A model generated the notes under the pieces. The model was not told where the DNA came from. It saw only the letters and a program-made list of their open reading frames with translations, and ran no database searches. This document shows positions 1 through 5,305 of a DNA stretch of 6,581 nucleotides, in pieces. The first letter of the stretch is position 1, and the number at the start of each line of letters is the position of its first letter. The translations under genes were made by a program, and so were the position numbers. This DNA is from an uncultured Eubacteriales bacterium (GTDB taxonomy: Bacteria; Bacillota; Clostridia; Christensenellales; Aristaeellaceae), in NCBI GenBank assembly GCA_902782795.1, contig CACZOT010000319.1, positions 1 through 6,581 on the forward strand. Reading direction: 5' to 3'.

Positions 1-162
1 ATCATCGGCATGACCTACGGCTCCCTGTTCGATGCCAACCAGACCATGGTCAACAAGATCGACGACGACACCTATCAGGTGCAGGTCGTTTCCTGGTACG
101 ACAACGAGAACTCTTACACCTCTCAGATGGTCCGCACCATCAAGTACTTCGCCGAGCTGTAA
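1..162 (+). CDS. gap: Glyceraldehyde-3-phosphate dehydrogenase, C-terminal fragment (cut by window start)
   Basis: The last 53 codons of the glycolytic enzyme that oxidises glyceraldehyde-3-phosphate to 1,3-bisphosphoglycerate with NAD and phosphate in the cytoplasm. The reading frame is open from base 1 and ends at TAA 160-162. It carries the C-terminal signature VVSWYDNENSYTSQMV; in this family the Asn and Tyr of NExxY help hold the nicotinamide ring. The part before it (IIGMTYGSLFDANQTMV) fits the end of the catalytic domain, and the final helix ends in FAEL. The catalytic Cys and the Rossmann domain lie upstream, outside the window. The gene looks intact as far as it can be seen, and a strong terminator follows at 291-334, so it is probably the last gene of its transcript. 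Confidence 0.96.
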   Translation: MIGMTYGSLFDANQTMVNKIDDDTYQVQVVSWYDNENSYTSQMVRTIKYFAEL

Positions 163-290
163 TTATCCAGTAAAATCAAGGGCTTTCGAGCCTTTGTGCG
201 ACTGAAAAATCGGCTCAAAAGTACGAAAAATGTAGTCGGATGCCCGTAGGCAGGGAAGGCTGATTCCCCGCCCGGTACGATAAACATTTC
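163..290 (+). other. Hairpin-bearing, A/T-richer 3' region after gap
   Basis: No gene is seen here. The stretch from about 163 to 240 is clearly richer in A and T than the rest of the window. It contains AAGGGCT-TTCG-AGCCTTT (about 175-192), a 7-bp stem with one G-T pair and a UUCG loop; CGACT at about 199-203, which can pair with AGTCG at about 234-238; GCC-CGTA-GGC near 242-251; and GGGAA/TTCCC near 253-268. AAATGT before the AGTCG arm could also pair with ACATTT near 283-288, which would make a pseudoknot. It may be a structured 3' UTR or a small RNA released from the gap transcript, or a scar of an inserted element. I do not recognise it as any riboswitch class. Confidence 0.3.
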
Positions 291-334
291 GCCCCGCTTT
301 TCCCCTGGCCGACAGGGAGGAAGCGGGGCTTTTT
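291..334 (+). terminator. Intrinsic terminator downstream of gap
   Basis: GCCCCGCTT (291-299) pairs perfectly with AAGCGGGGC (321-329), with a further CCCT/AGGG pairing inside the arm, and is followed directly by TTTTT (330-334). This is a textbook rho-independent terminator on the plus strand and should end the gap transcript before the promoter at 371-399. Confidence 0.92.
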
Positions 335-370
335 ATGCGCGCGGGAGGGCGGGCCAAGGCCTCGGAGCGG

Positions 371-399
371 TTGAAAACCCCGCGCGGGTATGATACACT
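371..399 (+). promoter_or_regulatory. Candidate sigma-A promoter for the acyltransferase-Nudix unit
   Basis: TTGAAA (371-376), a 17-base spacer, then TACACT (394-399) preceded by TGA, which gives an extended -10 (TGn). Transcription would start near 406. Its place just after the gap terminator and before the acyltransferase fits. It also argues against the upstream in-frame ATG at 390, which would lie inside the promoter. Confidence 0.55.
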
Positions 400-452
400 T
401 TTTTGCGGAATATGGTCGCCGGGGAACTCCGGCGGGATGGGGACGGGCCAAC

Positions 453-1493
453 ATGGAAAAGCGGCAGGCGGCGGTCGGCGCGAGGCGGGAGCTGGGGAGC
501 GTCGATCTGGTCAAGTTCATCGCCAGCGTGATGATTTTTCTCCTCCATAACGGGATGCTCAAACAGTGGGAGAACGTCCGGTTCGCGGAGGAGGTCCTCT
601 CGCGCTGGGGCGTGCCCTTCTTTTTCCTCAGCTCGGCCTATTTTTTGTTCCGCAAGGGCGAGGGCGGGAACATCACGGGAGAGCAGCTGCGCGGGTACGC
701 GCGGCGCATCGCTCTTTTGTACGCGGGCTGGTTCGTGTTCAATCTGCCAAGCGTCGCCTACATGCATTTCATCCAGTACAAGGTCAACGAGTTGCATACT
801 TGGGTCGTATTCGTGAAGAACGCCTTCTTCTCCGCGAGCTTCACGGGCTCCTGGTTCCTCACGAGCTGCGTCTTCGGCGCCTGGCTGGTCTGGCTGCTGA
901 GCCGGCGGCTTTCGACCGGACGGGTCGTGTTCGCGACCGCCTGGGTGTACGCGATCTGCGTCCTGACGTCGATGTACAAGGGGATCATCCCCAAAGCGAT
1001 CGTGGGCGTCCTGAATTTCTGCGTGTTCCCGCTGAACATCTTCAACGGCTGCTTCTACTTCGCCGTGGGGAAAGCCATCGCCGAGAACGAGGAACGGATC
1101 CGCGCGCGCTTCCCGCGGCCCGTGTGCGCGGCGTGCTTCCTCGTCGCCTACGCCCTCTATTTCGGCGAGATCGCCTTCGCCCGGCGCGCGGGGATCTTCA
1201 GCAAGACGGACGTGGGCGTCTTCCTCATCCCGGCGTCGATCGCGCTGTTCCTCTTCTGTCTGGAGACCGGGGCACGCGTGCCCGGCGGGCGCCTTCTGCG
1301 CAAAATGAGCACGATCTTCTTCTTCTGCCAGGGCAACATCATCTGCGTGCGGGGCTTCTGCGCGGAATACCTGGGCGTGCGGTCCATCCACGCGCTCAAC
1401 GCCGTCTGCCTGGCCCTGCTCGCTGCGGTGACGGCGGCGGTCCTGCTTGCGCAGCGGCGCACGAAATGGCGCTGGCCCCACTACCTGACTTGA
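453..1493 (+). CDS. Membrane acyltransferase, acyltransferase-3 family
   Basis: A 346-residue polytopic membrane protein with about ten hydrophobic segments (roughly residues 18-34, 53-66, 85-104, 128-149, 157-175, 182-208, 223-243, 253-271, 286-300 and 312-333). The first segment carries the family pattern DLVKFIASVMIFLLHNG: Lys21 and His32 match the conserved basic residue and His of the acyltransferase-3 (OafA-like) fold, which moves acyl groups, usually acetyl, onto extracellular sugars or other surface molecules. VPFFFLSSAYFLF (54-66) resembles the common VPFFFxxSGYF motif, and SWFL (133-136) the family's WFL motif. The acceptor cannot be predicted. The ATG at 453 is preferred over an in-frame ATG at 390, because the latter lies in the likely promoter and adds residues not seen in the family; the ribosome site before 453 is weak, so the start is not certain. 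The Nudix gene follows after 20 bases. Confidence 0.85.
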   Translation: MEKRQAAVGARRELGSVDLVKFIASVMIFLLHNGMLKQWENVRFAEEVLSRWGVPFFFLSSAYFLFRKGEGGNITGEQLRGYARRIALLYAGWFVFNLPSVAYMHFIQYKVNELHTWVVFVKNAFFSASFTGSWFLTSCVFGAWLVWLLSRRLSTGRVVFATAWVYAICVLTSMYKGIIPKAIVGVLNFCVFPLNIFNGCFYFAVGKAIAENEERIRARFPRPVCAACFLVAYALYFGEIAFARRAGIFSKTDVGVFLIPASIALFLFCLETGARVPGGRLLRKMSTIFFFCQGNIICVRGFCAEYLGVRSIHALNAVCLALLAAVTAAVLLAQRRTKWRWPHYLT

Positions 1494-1513
1494 GAAAACG
1501 GGAGGAATCGCGA

Positions 1514-2014
1514 ATGGGAAAAACGCTGCGCCTGATGACGGCGGTGTATCTGGAGCGGGACGGGAAGATCCTGCTGCTGTACCGCATCGGCTCGCGGGTG
1601 ATCAAGCCCTGCTGGGCGGGCATCGGCGGCCACTTCGAGCCGGAGGAGCTGCGCGACCCGCAGGCCTGCCTCCTGCGGGAGCTGGGCGAGGAGACCGGCC
1701 TCGTCGCGGACGATCTGGAGGACCTGCGCCTGCGCTATGTGGCCGTGAGCCGCTTCGGCGAGGAGATCCGCGAGAACTTCTACTTTTTCGCGCGGCTCAG
1801 GGAGAGCGTAACGCGGGAGATCCGCTGCAACGAGGGCGTGCTGGAGTGGGTGCCGCGCGGCGAGCTCCTCGCGCGGGAGATGCCCTTCTCGGCCAAGCCG
1901 GTGCTGCGGCATTACCTCGCCGGGGGCGAGGGGACGGACGCGGTCTACGTCGGCGCGCTGGCCTCCGAGGAGGAGGGCCGCGAGATGACCTTCACGGAGC
2001 TGACCATCCGTTGA
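1514..2014 (+). CDS. Nudix hydrolase (8-oxo-dGTP diphosphatase-like)
   Basis: A 166-residue soluble protein of the Nudix family, which splits nucleoside diphosphates linked to another group (NDP-X) using metal ions. The Nudix box runs from Gly39 to Leu63: GGHFEPEE, then REL (55-57), then GEETGL (58-63), with the metal-binding glutamates Glu56, Glu59 and Glu60. Nine residues rather than the consensus seven separate Glu45 from Arg55, a small insertion that I associate with MutT/8-oxo-dGTP-type proteins of Clostridia. WAGIGGHFE and the upstream KILLLYR strand are typical. The true substrate is not readable from the sequence. GGGAGG at 1500-1505, eight bases before the ATG, fixes the start, although the same frame is open far upstream through the acyltransferase gene. 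It is probably co-transcribed with that gene. It meets the DUF3795-like gene tail to tail 36 bases later, with no clear terminator between. Confidence 0.88.
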   Translation: MGKTLRLMTAVYLERDGKILLLYRIGSRVIKPCWAGIGGHFEPEELRDPQACLLRELGEETGLVADDLEDLRLRYVAVSRFGEEIRENFYFFARLRESVTREIRCNEGVLEWVPRGELLAREMPFSAKPVLRHYLAGGEGTDAVYVGALASEEEGREMTFTELTIR

Positions 2015-2050
2015 GAGACGGGCGCGGATCCATCGCAGGCTGCGGCCCTG

Positions 2051-2317
2051 TCAAGCGCGGGCCTGTCCGTCCCGTTGGCTTGCCTTCCACTGCAGCCACA
2101 GAGGGCTGAGAAGGGAAGCCTTCGGGTCCTCCCGGATTCTGGCGCAGGGGAATTCAGGGCAGCTCCCGCAGGACAGGAGCCCTTTCTCGATGGCGCAATC
2201 CCGCGCGTAACACACGCCATCAGGGTTTCCCTGCACGCATCCGGCGCAATCTCCGTGGAGATAGCTCGGGCATTGTCCGCAATAGTACCCGCATTTTCCA
2301 AGCAGCATTTCGTCCAT
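2051..2317 (-). CDS. Small cysteine-rich DUF3795-like protein
   Basis: An 88-residue protein with ten cysteines in its first 58 residues (9, 13, 16, 24, 27, 36, 41, 50, 53, 58). The pattern CGYYCGQCPSY, then CAGC, then CxxxxC and CGSCPEFPC, is that of the DUF3795 family, whose function is unknown. The paired cysteines suggest bound zinc or an iron-sulfur centre; this is inference. The ATG at 2317 has GGGAGG ten bases upstream (2328-2333). The same frame is open upstream to an ATG at 2404, but that start lies inside the hpf terminator hairpin, so the shorter form is preferred. A second ATG at 2308 is possible. The C-terminal 30 residues contain no cysteine and look poorly conserved. Confidence 0.75.
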   Translation of the reverse strand: MDEMLLGKCGYYCGQCPSYLHGDCAGCVQGNPDGVCYARDCAIEKGLLSCGSCPEFPCARIREDPKASLLSPLWLQWKASQRDGQARA

Positions 2318-2381
2318 TTGGATGACGCCTCCCGCAATCAATCGCTCCATGTGCGATTTGCCGCAGACGCTCGGCTGAGGC

Positions 2382-2417
2382 AAGAAATAACGGCCCCGGG
2401 GCACATGCCCCGGGGCC
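2382..2417 (-). terminator. Intrinsic terminator of hpf
   Basis: On the minus strand GGCCCCGGGGCA (2417-2406) pairs perfectly with TGCCCCGGGGCC (2403-2392), followed by GTTATTTCTT (2391-2382). It begins 14 bases after the hpf stop. The stem is very stable and the tail moderately U-rich. It separates hpf from the DUF3795-like gene on the same strand. Confidence 0.82.
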
Positions 2418-2431
2418 CGGCACGCGGCGCG

Positions 2432-2968
2432 TCAGGCGTTTTCCGGCTCCAAAAGGCCGAAGTTGCCGTCGCGCCTGCGATAGACCACGCACGTGGCGTG
2501 GGTCTCGGCGTCCACAAAAAGGAAGAACGAATGGTCCAAAAGCTCCATCTGCTCGATGGCGTCCTCCACGGACATGGGCTTGACCGTGAAGCGCTTCACG
2601 CGCACGAGGGAGGGCGTCTCGTCGTCCGGCTCGGCCTCCTGGGCCTCCGCGGCGGCGGCGGGCTGCTCCGCGGCGCGCAGCCGGTCGGCGAACTTGGTGT
2701 GGTGGCGGCGCAGCTGGGAGACGAGGCGGTCGATCGCCTTGTCCACAGAGGCGTACATATCGCTGCTGGTCTCCTCCGCGCGCAGCAGAGTCGAACCGAT
2801 AAAGACCGTGATCTCGGCGATGTTGCGGGCGCCCTTTTCCTGGGTCAGGCGCACCTGCACGTCCACATCGTCCCAGAAATAGCGCTCCAGTCGAAAGAGG
2901 CGCTTCTCGACGCGGTTGCGCATCGCCTCGGTGATCTCCATGTTTTTGCCGCTGATGTTGATTTTCAT
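2432..2968 (-). CDS. hpf: Ribosome hibernation promoting factor, long form
   Basis: A 178-residue protein of the long HPF class, which binds the 30S decoding region in resting cells and joins two 70S ribosomes into inactive 100S dimers. Residues 1 to about 98 form the S30AE/YfiA domain (MKINISGKNMEIT, KRLFRLERYF, the acidic DDVDVQV, and the basic QLRRHHTKFADRLR). A linker rich in Ala and Glu (about 99-119) follows, then the C-terminal dimerisation domain (about 121-178) with VRVKRFTVKPMSVEDAIEQM, FFLFVDAET and VVYRRRDGNFGLLEPE. The length matches the Firmicutes long form. The ATG at 2968 has AAAAGGAG upstream with about ten bases of spacing; the frame is open well upstream, but only this start gives the family N-terminus. 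It is flanked by its own terminator and a candidate sigma-H promoter. Confidence 0.97.
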   Translation of the reverse strand: MKINISGKNMEITEAMRNRVEKRLFRLERYFWDDVDVQVRLTQEKGARNIAEITVFIGSTLLRAEETSSDMYASVDKAIDRLVSQLRRHHTKFADRLRAAEQPAAAAEAQEAEPDDETPSLVRVKRFTVKPMSVEDAIEQMELLDHSFFLFVDAETHATCVVYRRRDGNFGLLEPENA

Positions 2969-3059
2969 CCTGGTCACGCTCCTTTTCCTCGGGACCGGAA
3001 GGGCCGGCCCGGATACTGACAGAGCCGCCCGCGGGGCCTTCCCCGGGCTCTCGCTGTTA

Positions 3060-3089
3060 GGATTCGACAGGGAAGGGGCGTTCTCCTGC
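3060..3089 (-). promoter_or_regulatory. Candidate sigma-H-type promoter of hpf
   Basis: On the minus strand GCAGGAGAA (3089-3081), 12 bases, then GTCGAATCC (3068-3060). This fits the Bacillus sigma-H pattern RnAGGAwWW-N11/12-RnnGAATww at the core AGGA and GAAT and in spacing, with mismatches at one w of the -35 and the two last -10 positions. Transcription would start near 3053, giving a leader of about 85 bases. In B. subtilis the hpf gene (yvyD) is known to be under sigma-H and sigma-B control, so the assignment makes biological sense. Confidence 0.42.
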
Positions 3090-3126
3090 CGGGAGCGTGA
3101 AAAAAGTTTTAACATTGGCGCGGGAA

Positions 3127-3153
3127 GGAGGGAGCCCGGGCAGGGCTCCCTCC
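3127..3153 (-). terminator. Perfect hairpin after the Cys/Pro-rich gene
   Basis: GGAGGGAGCCC (3127-3137) and GGGCTCCCTCC (3143-3153) form an 11-bp perfect stem with a 5-base loop, starting 5 bases beyond the stop codon of the 3159-3515 gene. The U-run is poor directly after it (TTCCCGCG) and only appears about 20 bases further on (ACTTTTTT), so termination may be weak or the hairpin may only protect the 3' end. Confidence 0.6.
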
Positions 3154-3158
3154 GGCCG

Positions 3159-3515
3159 TCAATCCGGCTCGCCGGGGCCGATGGGCCAGATGAGGTTGTC
3201 GCAGCAGGACCGCCAGCTGGCGCAATCGTCCCAGAAGCCGATCCAGCAGCAGGATCCGCAGCGCGCGAAGCGGCCCTGGCGCTCGATCTCACAGGATCCG
3301 CAGCGCGGGCAGAGGGGCTGCGGGCGGCATTTCTCCAGGAGCGCGGCGCTGTTCCAGCAGGGCCAGAAGGGCAGCTCCCGGCAGGCTTCCGGGCAGCAGA
3401 CCGGCCGCGGCGGACAGGGCGGCGGGCACGGGGGAGGCGGGCAAGGCGGCCTGGGCGGCGGACAGGATGGCCGCGCGCAGGGGCAGGGGCGGAGCCGGGG
3501 AAAGAGGCTCGGCAT
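3159..3515 (-). CDS. Cysteine- and proline-rich small protein, possible spore-layer protein
   Basis: A 118-residue protein with 20 cysteines, 29 prolines and 6 tryptophans by my count. Residues 10-42 are a low-complexity run of PPC/PPPC units. The C-terminal part has paired-cysteine motifs (CPRCGSC at 69-75, RCGSCC at 85-90) and a Trp-rich end (CWIGFWDDCASW, 90-101). No signal peptide or membrane segment is evident. The ATG at 3515 is set by AAAGGAGG with about nine bases of spacing; the frame continues upstream without family-like sequence or ribosome site. I do not recognise a named family. The composition recalls cysteine-rich exosporium or coat proteins of spore-forming Clostridia, where disulfide cross-linking builds the layer; this is inference. 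A metal-binding role is the alternative. It has its own 3' hairpin and no evident partner gene. Confidence 0.68.
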   Translation of the reverse strand: MPSLFPRLRPCPCARPSCPPPRPPCPPPPCPPPCPPRPVCCPEACRELPFWPCWNSAALLEKCRPQPLCPRCGSCEIERQGRFARCGSCCWIGFWDDCASWRSCCDNLIWPIGPGEPD

Positions 3516-3863
3516 CGTAGGGTTCCTCCTTTCCGGGCCGGGTATCGTGCGGGCCCGTATCAGAGATATTCCCGCGGGCGGTGGGCGGTGCGGCCCCGTG
3601 CGCCGAGGGGCGCGGCGGTGAAATAACTGCTGCGGGAACGGCCGGGCCACTGGGAAAGACGGCTTGGCAGGAAGTGAAGAAAGGGATCGATGCCCGGATC
3701 TCCGGTCGAGATCCGGGGCCGGAGCGCGTGGGATCCCGCCATTCGGGGTAGCGCCCCGCGAGGGGATTTCCTGGCTTTTGCCCGCGTCAGCCCGAAGAGA
3801 GAACGATCTCCCCGCGCGGGCCGCCCCCTTCGCGGACGCTGAAACAATTAACCTCCGCCCCTA
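3516..3863. other. Gene-free stretch between divergent units
   Basis: I see no convincing gene on either strand. It must hold the promoter of the Cys/Pro-rich gene (minus strand), but I find no clear sigma-A or sporulation-sigma match. A 6-bp inverted repeat (CGGGCC/GGCCCG, about 3535-3558) sits just upstream of that gene's ribosome site. The other structure of note is the hairpin at 3693-3717, listed separately. Confidence 0.4.
3693..3717. repeat. Perfect 10-bp inverted repeat in gene-free DNA
   Basis: CCCGGATCTC (3693-3702) and GAGATCCGGG (3708-3717) are exact reverse complements around a 5-base loop. There is no U-run on either side, so it is not an ordinary terminator. It could be an operator palindrome or an RNA stem in the leader of the Cys/Pro-rich gene. 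Confidence 0.7.
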
Positions 3864-3893
3864 TTGACGAGCGTGGCCCGGAGGAGGTATAAT
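3864..3893 (+). promoter_or_regulatory. Sigma-A promoter of the infC-rpmI-rplT operon
   Basis: TTGACG (3864-3869), an 18-base spacer and a perfect TATAAT (3888-3893). Transcription would begin near 3900, leaving an untranslated leader of about 150 bases before infC. It is the strongest promoter match in the window, as expected for a ribosomal operon. Confidence 0.88.
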
Positions 3894-3899
3894 ATCCGC

Positions 3900-4048
3900 T
3901 GAAGCAGAAGGCAGCACTTCTCACCCGGCGGCAGAGGCCAGCATGGGTCACACAGGGGTCTTGTTCCCCGCCATGTGTCAGTGCGCCGTCTGTGCGCGCT
4001 TTTTTTGTTTCCGTCGATATCTTCGGCAATTATGGGAGGTGTGTCCGC
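3900..4048 (+). promoter_or_regulatory. infC operon leader with competing antiterminator and terminator (L20-leader type)
   Basis: GGCAGCACT (3910-3918) can pair with AGTGCGCC (3980-3987), eight pairs with one bulged A, covering the whole 5' arm of the terminator at 3980-4000. The loop so closed holds a second hairpin: ACACA+GGGG (3950-3958) with CCCC (3966-3969) and TGTGT (3974-3978). The early segment can instead fold locally as AGAAG-GCAGCA-CTTCT (3906-3921), freeing the terminator. This is the layout of a transcription attenuator. In B. subtilis the same operon is repressed by L20 through its leader; L20 as the ligand here is inference. Confidence 0.6.
3980..4006 (+). terminator. Leader terminator (attenuator) upstream of infC
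   Basis: AGTGCGC (3980-3986) pairs with GCGCGCT (3994-4000), seven pairs with one G-T, followed by an unbroken run of seven T (4000-4006). It lies between the operon promoter and infC, so it must be conditional, not constitutive. Confidence 0.75.
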
Positions 4049-4603
4049 ATTAACGATCTGATGATCAACGAGGAGATCCGCGACCGCGAAGTCCGCCTGA
4101 TCGACCAAAACGGCGAGCAGCTGGGTATCATGCCCACCCGCCGCGCCATGGAGCTTGCCGAGCAGGCCAATCTGGACCTGGTCAAGATCGCCCCGCAGGC
4201 GAAGCCGCCGGTCTGCAAGCTGATGGATTACGGCAAGTACCGCTTCGAGCAATCCAAAAAGGAGCGGGAGATCCGCAAGAACCAGCGCGTCATCACCATC
4301 AAGGAGGTGCGCCTGAGCGCCGTCATCGCCGACCACGATTTCGACGTGCGCGTCAAGGCCGGCCAGAAGTTTTTGCAGGACGGCGACAAGGTCAAGGCCT
4401 CCATCCGCTTCCGCGGCAGGCAGATCGCCCATTCGCAGATCGGCATGGAAGTCATGAACGCGTTCGCCGAGCGCCTCAAGGATATCTCCGTGGTGGAGCG
4501 CAAGCCGCTCATCGAGGGCCGCAATATGTCCATGGTCCTCGCGCCGAAGGACAACAAAGACGCGAAAGAAGCAAAGGAAGCCAAACAGCAGCCCAAGGAA
4601 TGA
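4049..4603 (+). CDS. infC: Translation initiation factor IF-3, probable AUU start
   Basis: A 184-residue IF-3, which binds the 30S subunit, keeps it apart from 50S and checks start codon and initiator tRNA. The N-domain (INEEIRDREVRLIDQNGEQLGIM, residues about 6-28, and VKIAPQAKPPVCKLMDYGKY at about 45-64), the basic linker (SKKEREIRKNQRV) and the C-domain (IKEVRLSAVIADHDFDVRVK, FLQDGDKVKASIRFRGR, NMSMVLAPK) are all complete. A charged tail DNKDAKEAKEAKQQPKE ends the protein. No ATG or usable GTG fits the family N-terminus: an in-frame GTG at 3992 lies in the attenuator stem, and the first ATG (4061) is 21 bases from the ribosome site. ATT at 4049 lies nine bases after GGGAGG (4034-4039). AUU starts in infC are known from E. 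coli and Bacillus and allow IF-3 to repress its own synthesis. First gene of the ribosomal operon. Confidence 0.95.
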   Translation: MNDLMINEEIRDREVRLIDQNGEQLGIMPTRRAMELAEQANLDLVKIAPQAKPPVCKLMDYGKYRFEQSKKEREIRKNQRVITIKEVRLSAVIADHDFDVRVKAGQKFLQDGDKVKASIRFRGRQIAHSQIGMEVMNAFAERLKDISVVERKPLIEGRNMSMVLAPKDNKDAKEAKEAKQQPKE

Positions 4604-4657
4604 TCCCGGCGCTCACGCGCCCGTCATGAACAGCAACACGGGAGGGAGGAACAAACC

Positions 4658-4855
4658 ATGCCCAAGCAGAAAACGCACCGCGGCGCCGCGAAGCGCTTCA
4701 ATCTGACCAAGACTGGCAAGATCAAGCGCGCTCAGGCGTACAAGAGCCATATCCTGACCAAGAAGCCCACCAAGCGCACCCGCAACCTGCGCAAGGCGGC
4801 CTACGTGGCCAAGACCGAAGCGAAGACCGTTAAGAAGCTCATCCCGTACAAGTAA
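4658..4855 (+). CDS. rpmI: 50S ribosomal protein L35
   Basis: A 65-residue, highly basic ribosomal protein of the large subunit. MPKQKTHRGAAKRFNLTKTGKIKR is the family N-terminus (the usual form being MPKxKTHRGAAKRFK), and the protein ends LIPYK; length is standard. GGAGGGAGGA (4641-4650) gives a strong ribosome site. The 54-base gap after infC holds a small hairpin GGCGC-TCAC-GCGCC (4608-4621). Second gene of the infC-rpmI-rplT operon. Confidence 0.97.
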   Translation: MPKQKTHRGAAKRFNLTKTGKIKRAQAYKSHILTKKPTKRTRNLRKAAYVAKTEAKTVKKLIPYK

Positions 4856-4870
4856 GGAGGCGAAGGAACC

Positions 4871-5224
4871 ATGGCACGTGTCAAAAGAGCAGTCAACGCG
4901 CAGAAAAAGCGCCGCAAGATGATTAAGCTCGCGAAGGGCTACTTCGGAGCCAAGAGCAAGCAGTACCGCGCCGCCAGCGAGCAGGTTCGCCGCAGCCTCC
5001 GCTACGCGTACGTCGGCCGCAAGCTGCGCAAGCGCAACTTCCGTTCCCTGTGGATCGCCCGCATCAACGCCGGCGCCCGCGCGAACGATCTGAGCTATTC
5101 CAAGCTCATCAACGGCCTCAAGGTCGCCGGCATCGATATCAACCGCAAGATGCTCTCCGAGCTGGCCATTCACGATCCCGAGAGCTTCACCGCCCTGTGC
5201 GAAAAGGCCAAGGCCGCGAAGTAA
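4871..5224 (+). CDS. rplT: 50S ribosomal protein L20
   Basis: A 117-residue basic protein that binds 23S rRNA early in large-subunit assembly and represses its own operon in bacteria studied. MARVKRAVNAQKKRRKMIKLAKGYFG is followed by the RNA-binding N-terminal helix, SLRYAYVGRKLRKRNFRSLWI and the globular C-domain (LIN GLKVAGIDINRKMLSELAI). Length and motifs are standard. The ribosome site AAGGAGG (4854-4860) overlaps the rpmI stop codon, so the two are tightly coupled. Last gene before the terminator at 5240-5278. Confidence 0.98.
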   Translation: MARVKRAVNAQKKRRKMIKLAKGYFGAKSKQYRAASEQVRRSLRYAYVGRKLRKRNFRSLWIARINAGARANDLSYSKLINGLKVAGIDINRKMLSELAIHDPESFTALCEKAKAAK

Positions 5225-5239
5225 AAAGGACGATCCCGC

Positions 5240-5278
5240 AAGACCCGCAGATATCGAGTATTTGCGGGTCTTCTTTAT
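5240..5278 (+). terminator. Intrinsic terminator of the infC-rpmI-rplT operon
   Basis: AAGACCCGCA (5240-5249) pairs perfectly with TGCGGGTCTT (5263-5272). The inner bases G-ATA/TAT-T extend the stem to 14 pairs with one G-T around a 5-base loop, and TTCTTTAT follows. It starts 15 bases after the rplT stop. No clear promoter lies between it and the transglycosylase gene at 5306, so that gene may rely on readthrough or on a promoter I cannot see. Confidence 0.9.
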
Positions 5279-5305
5279 CCCCATCGAACGCTTGAGGAGG
5301 CGCCT

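Noticed and set aside
163..334. Riboswitch controlling the acyltransferase gene (tested against cobalamin, TPP, c-di-GMP, fluoride, ZTP and THF patterns from memory)
   Set aside because: None of the core motifs fit, and a separate promoter downstream of the terminator makes control of the next gene by this RNA unlikely.
333..1481. A 382-codon minus-strand open frame opposite the acyltransferase
   Set aside because: Composition (His, Asp, Glu, Arg, Pro-rich without hydrophobic core) is that of an antisense shadow of a GC-rich gene; no ribosome site at its start.
566..1513. Upstream extension of the Nudix frame through the acyltransferase gene, suggesting a fusion protein
   Set aside because: The extension is Arg/Pro/Gly-rich shadow of the acyltransferase frame; the Nudix family N-terminus and a good ribosome site both fall at 1514.
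2075..3019. A 314-codon plus-strand frame opposite the DUF3795-like gene and hpf
   Set aside because: hpf is unmistakable on the other strand; the frame crosses the hpf terminator and promoter regions and has no recognisable domain.
3516..3863. T-box or other known leader upstream of the Cys/Pro-rich gene
   Set aside because: No T-box sequence (GGGUGGUACCGCG-like) and no other recognised riboswitch core on the minus strand.
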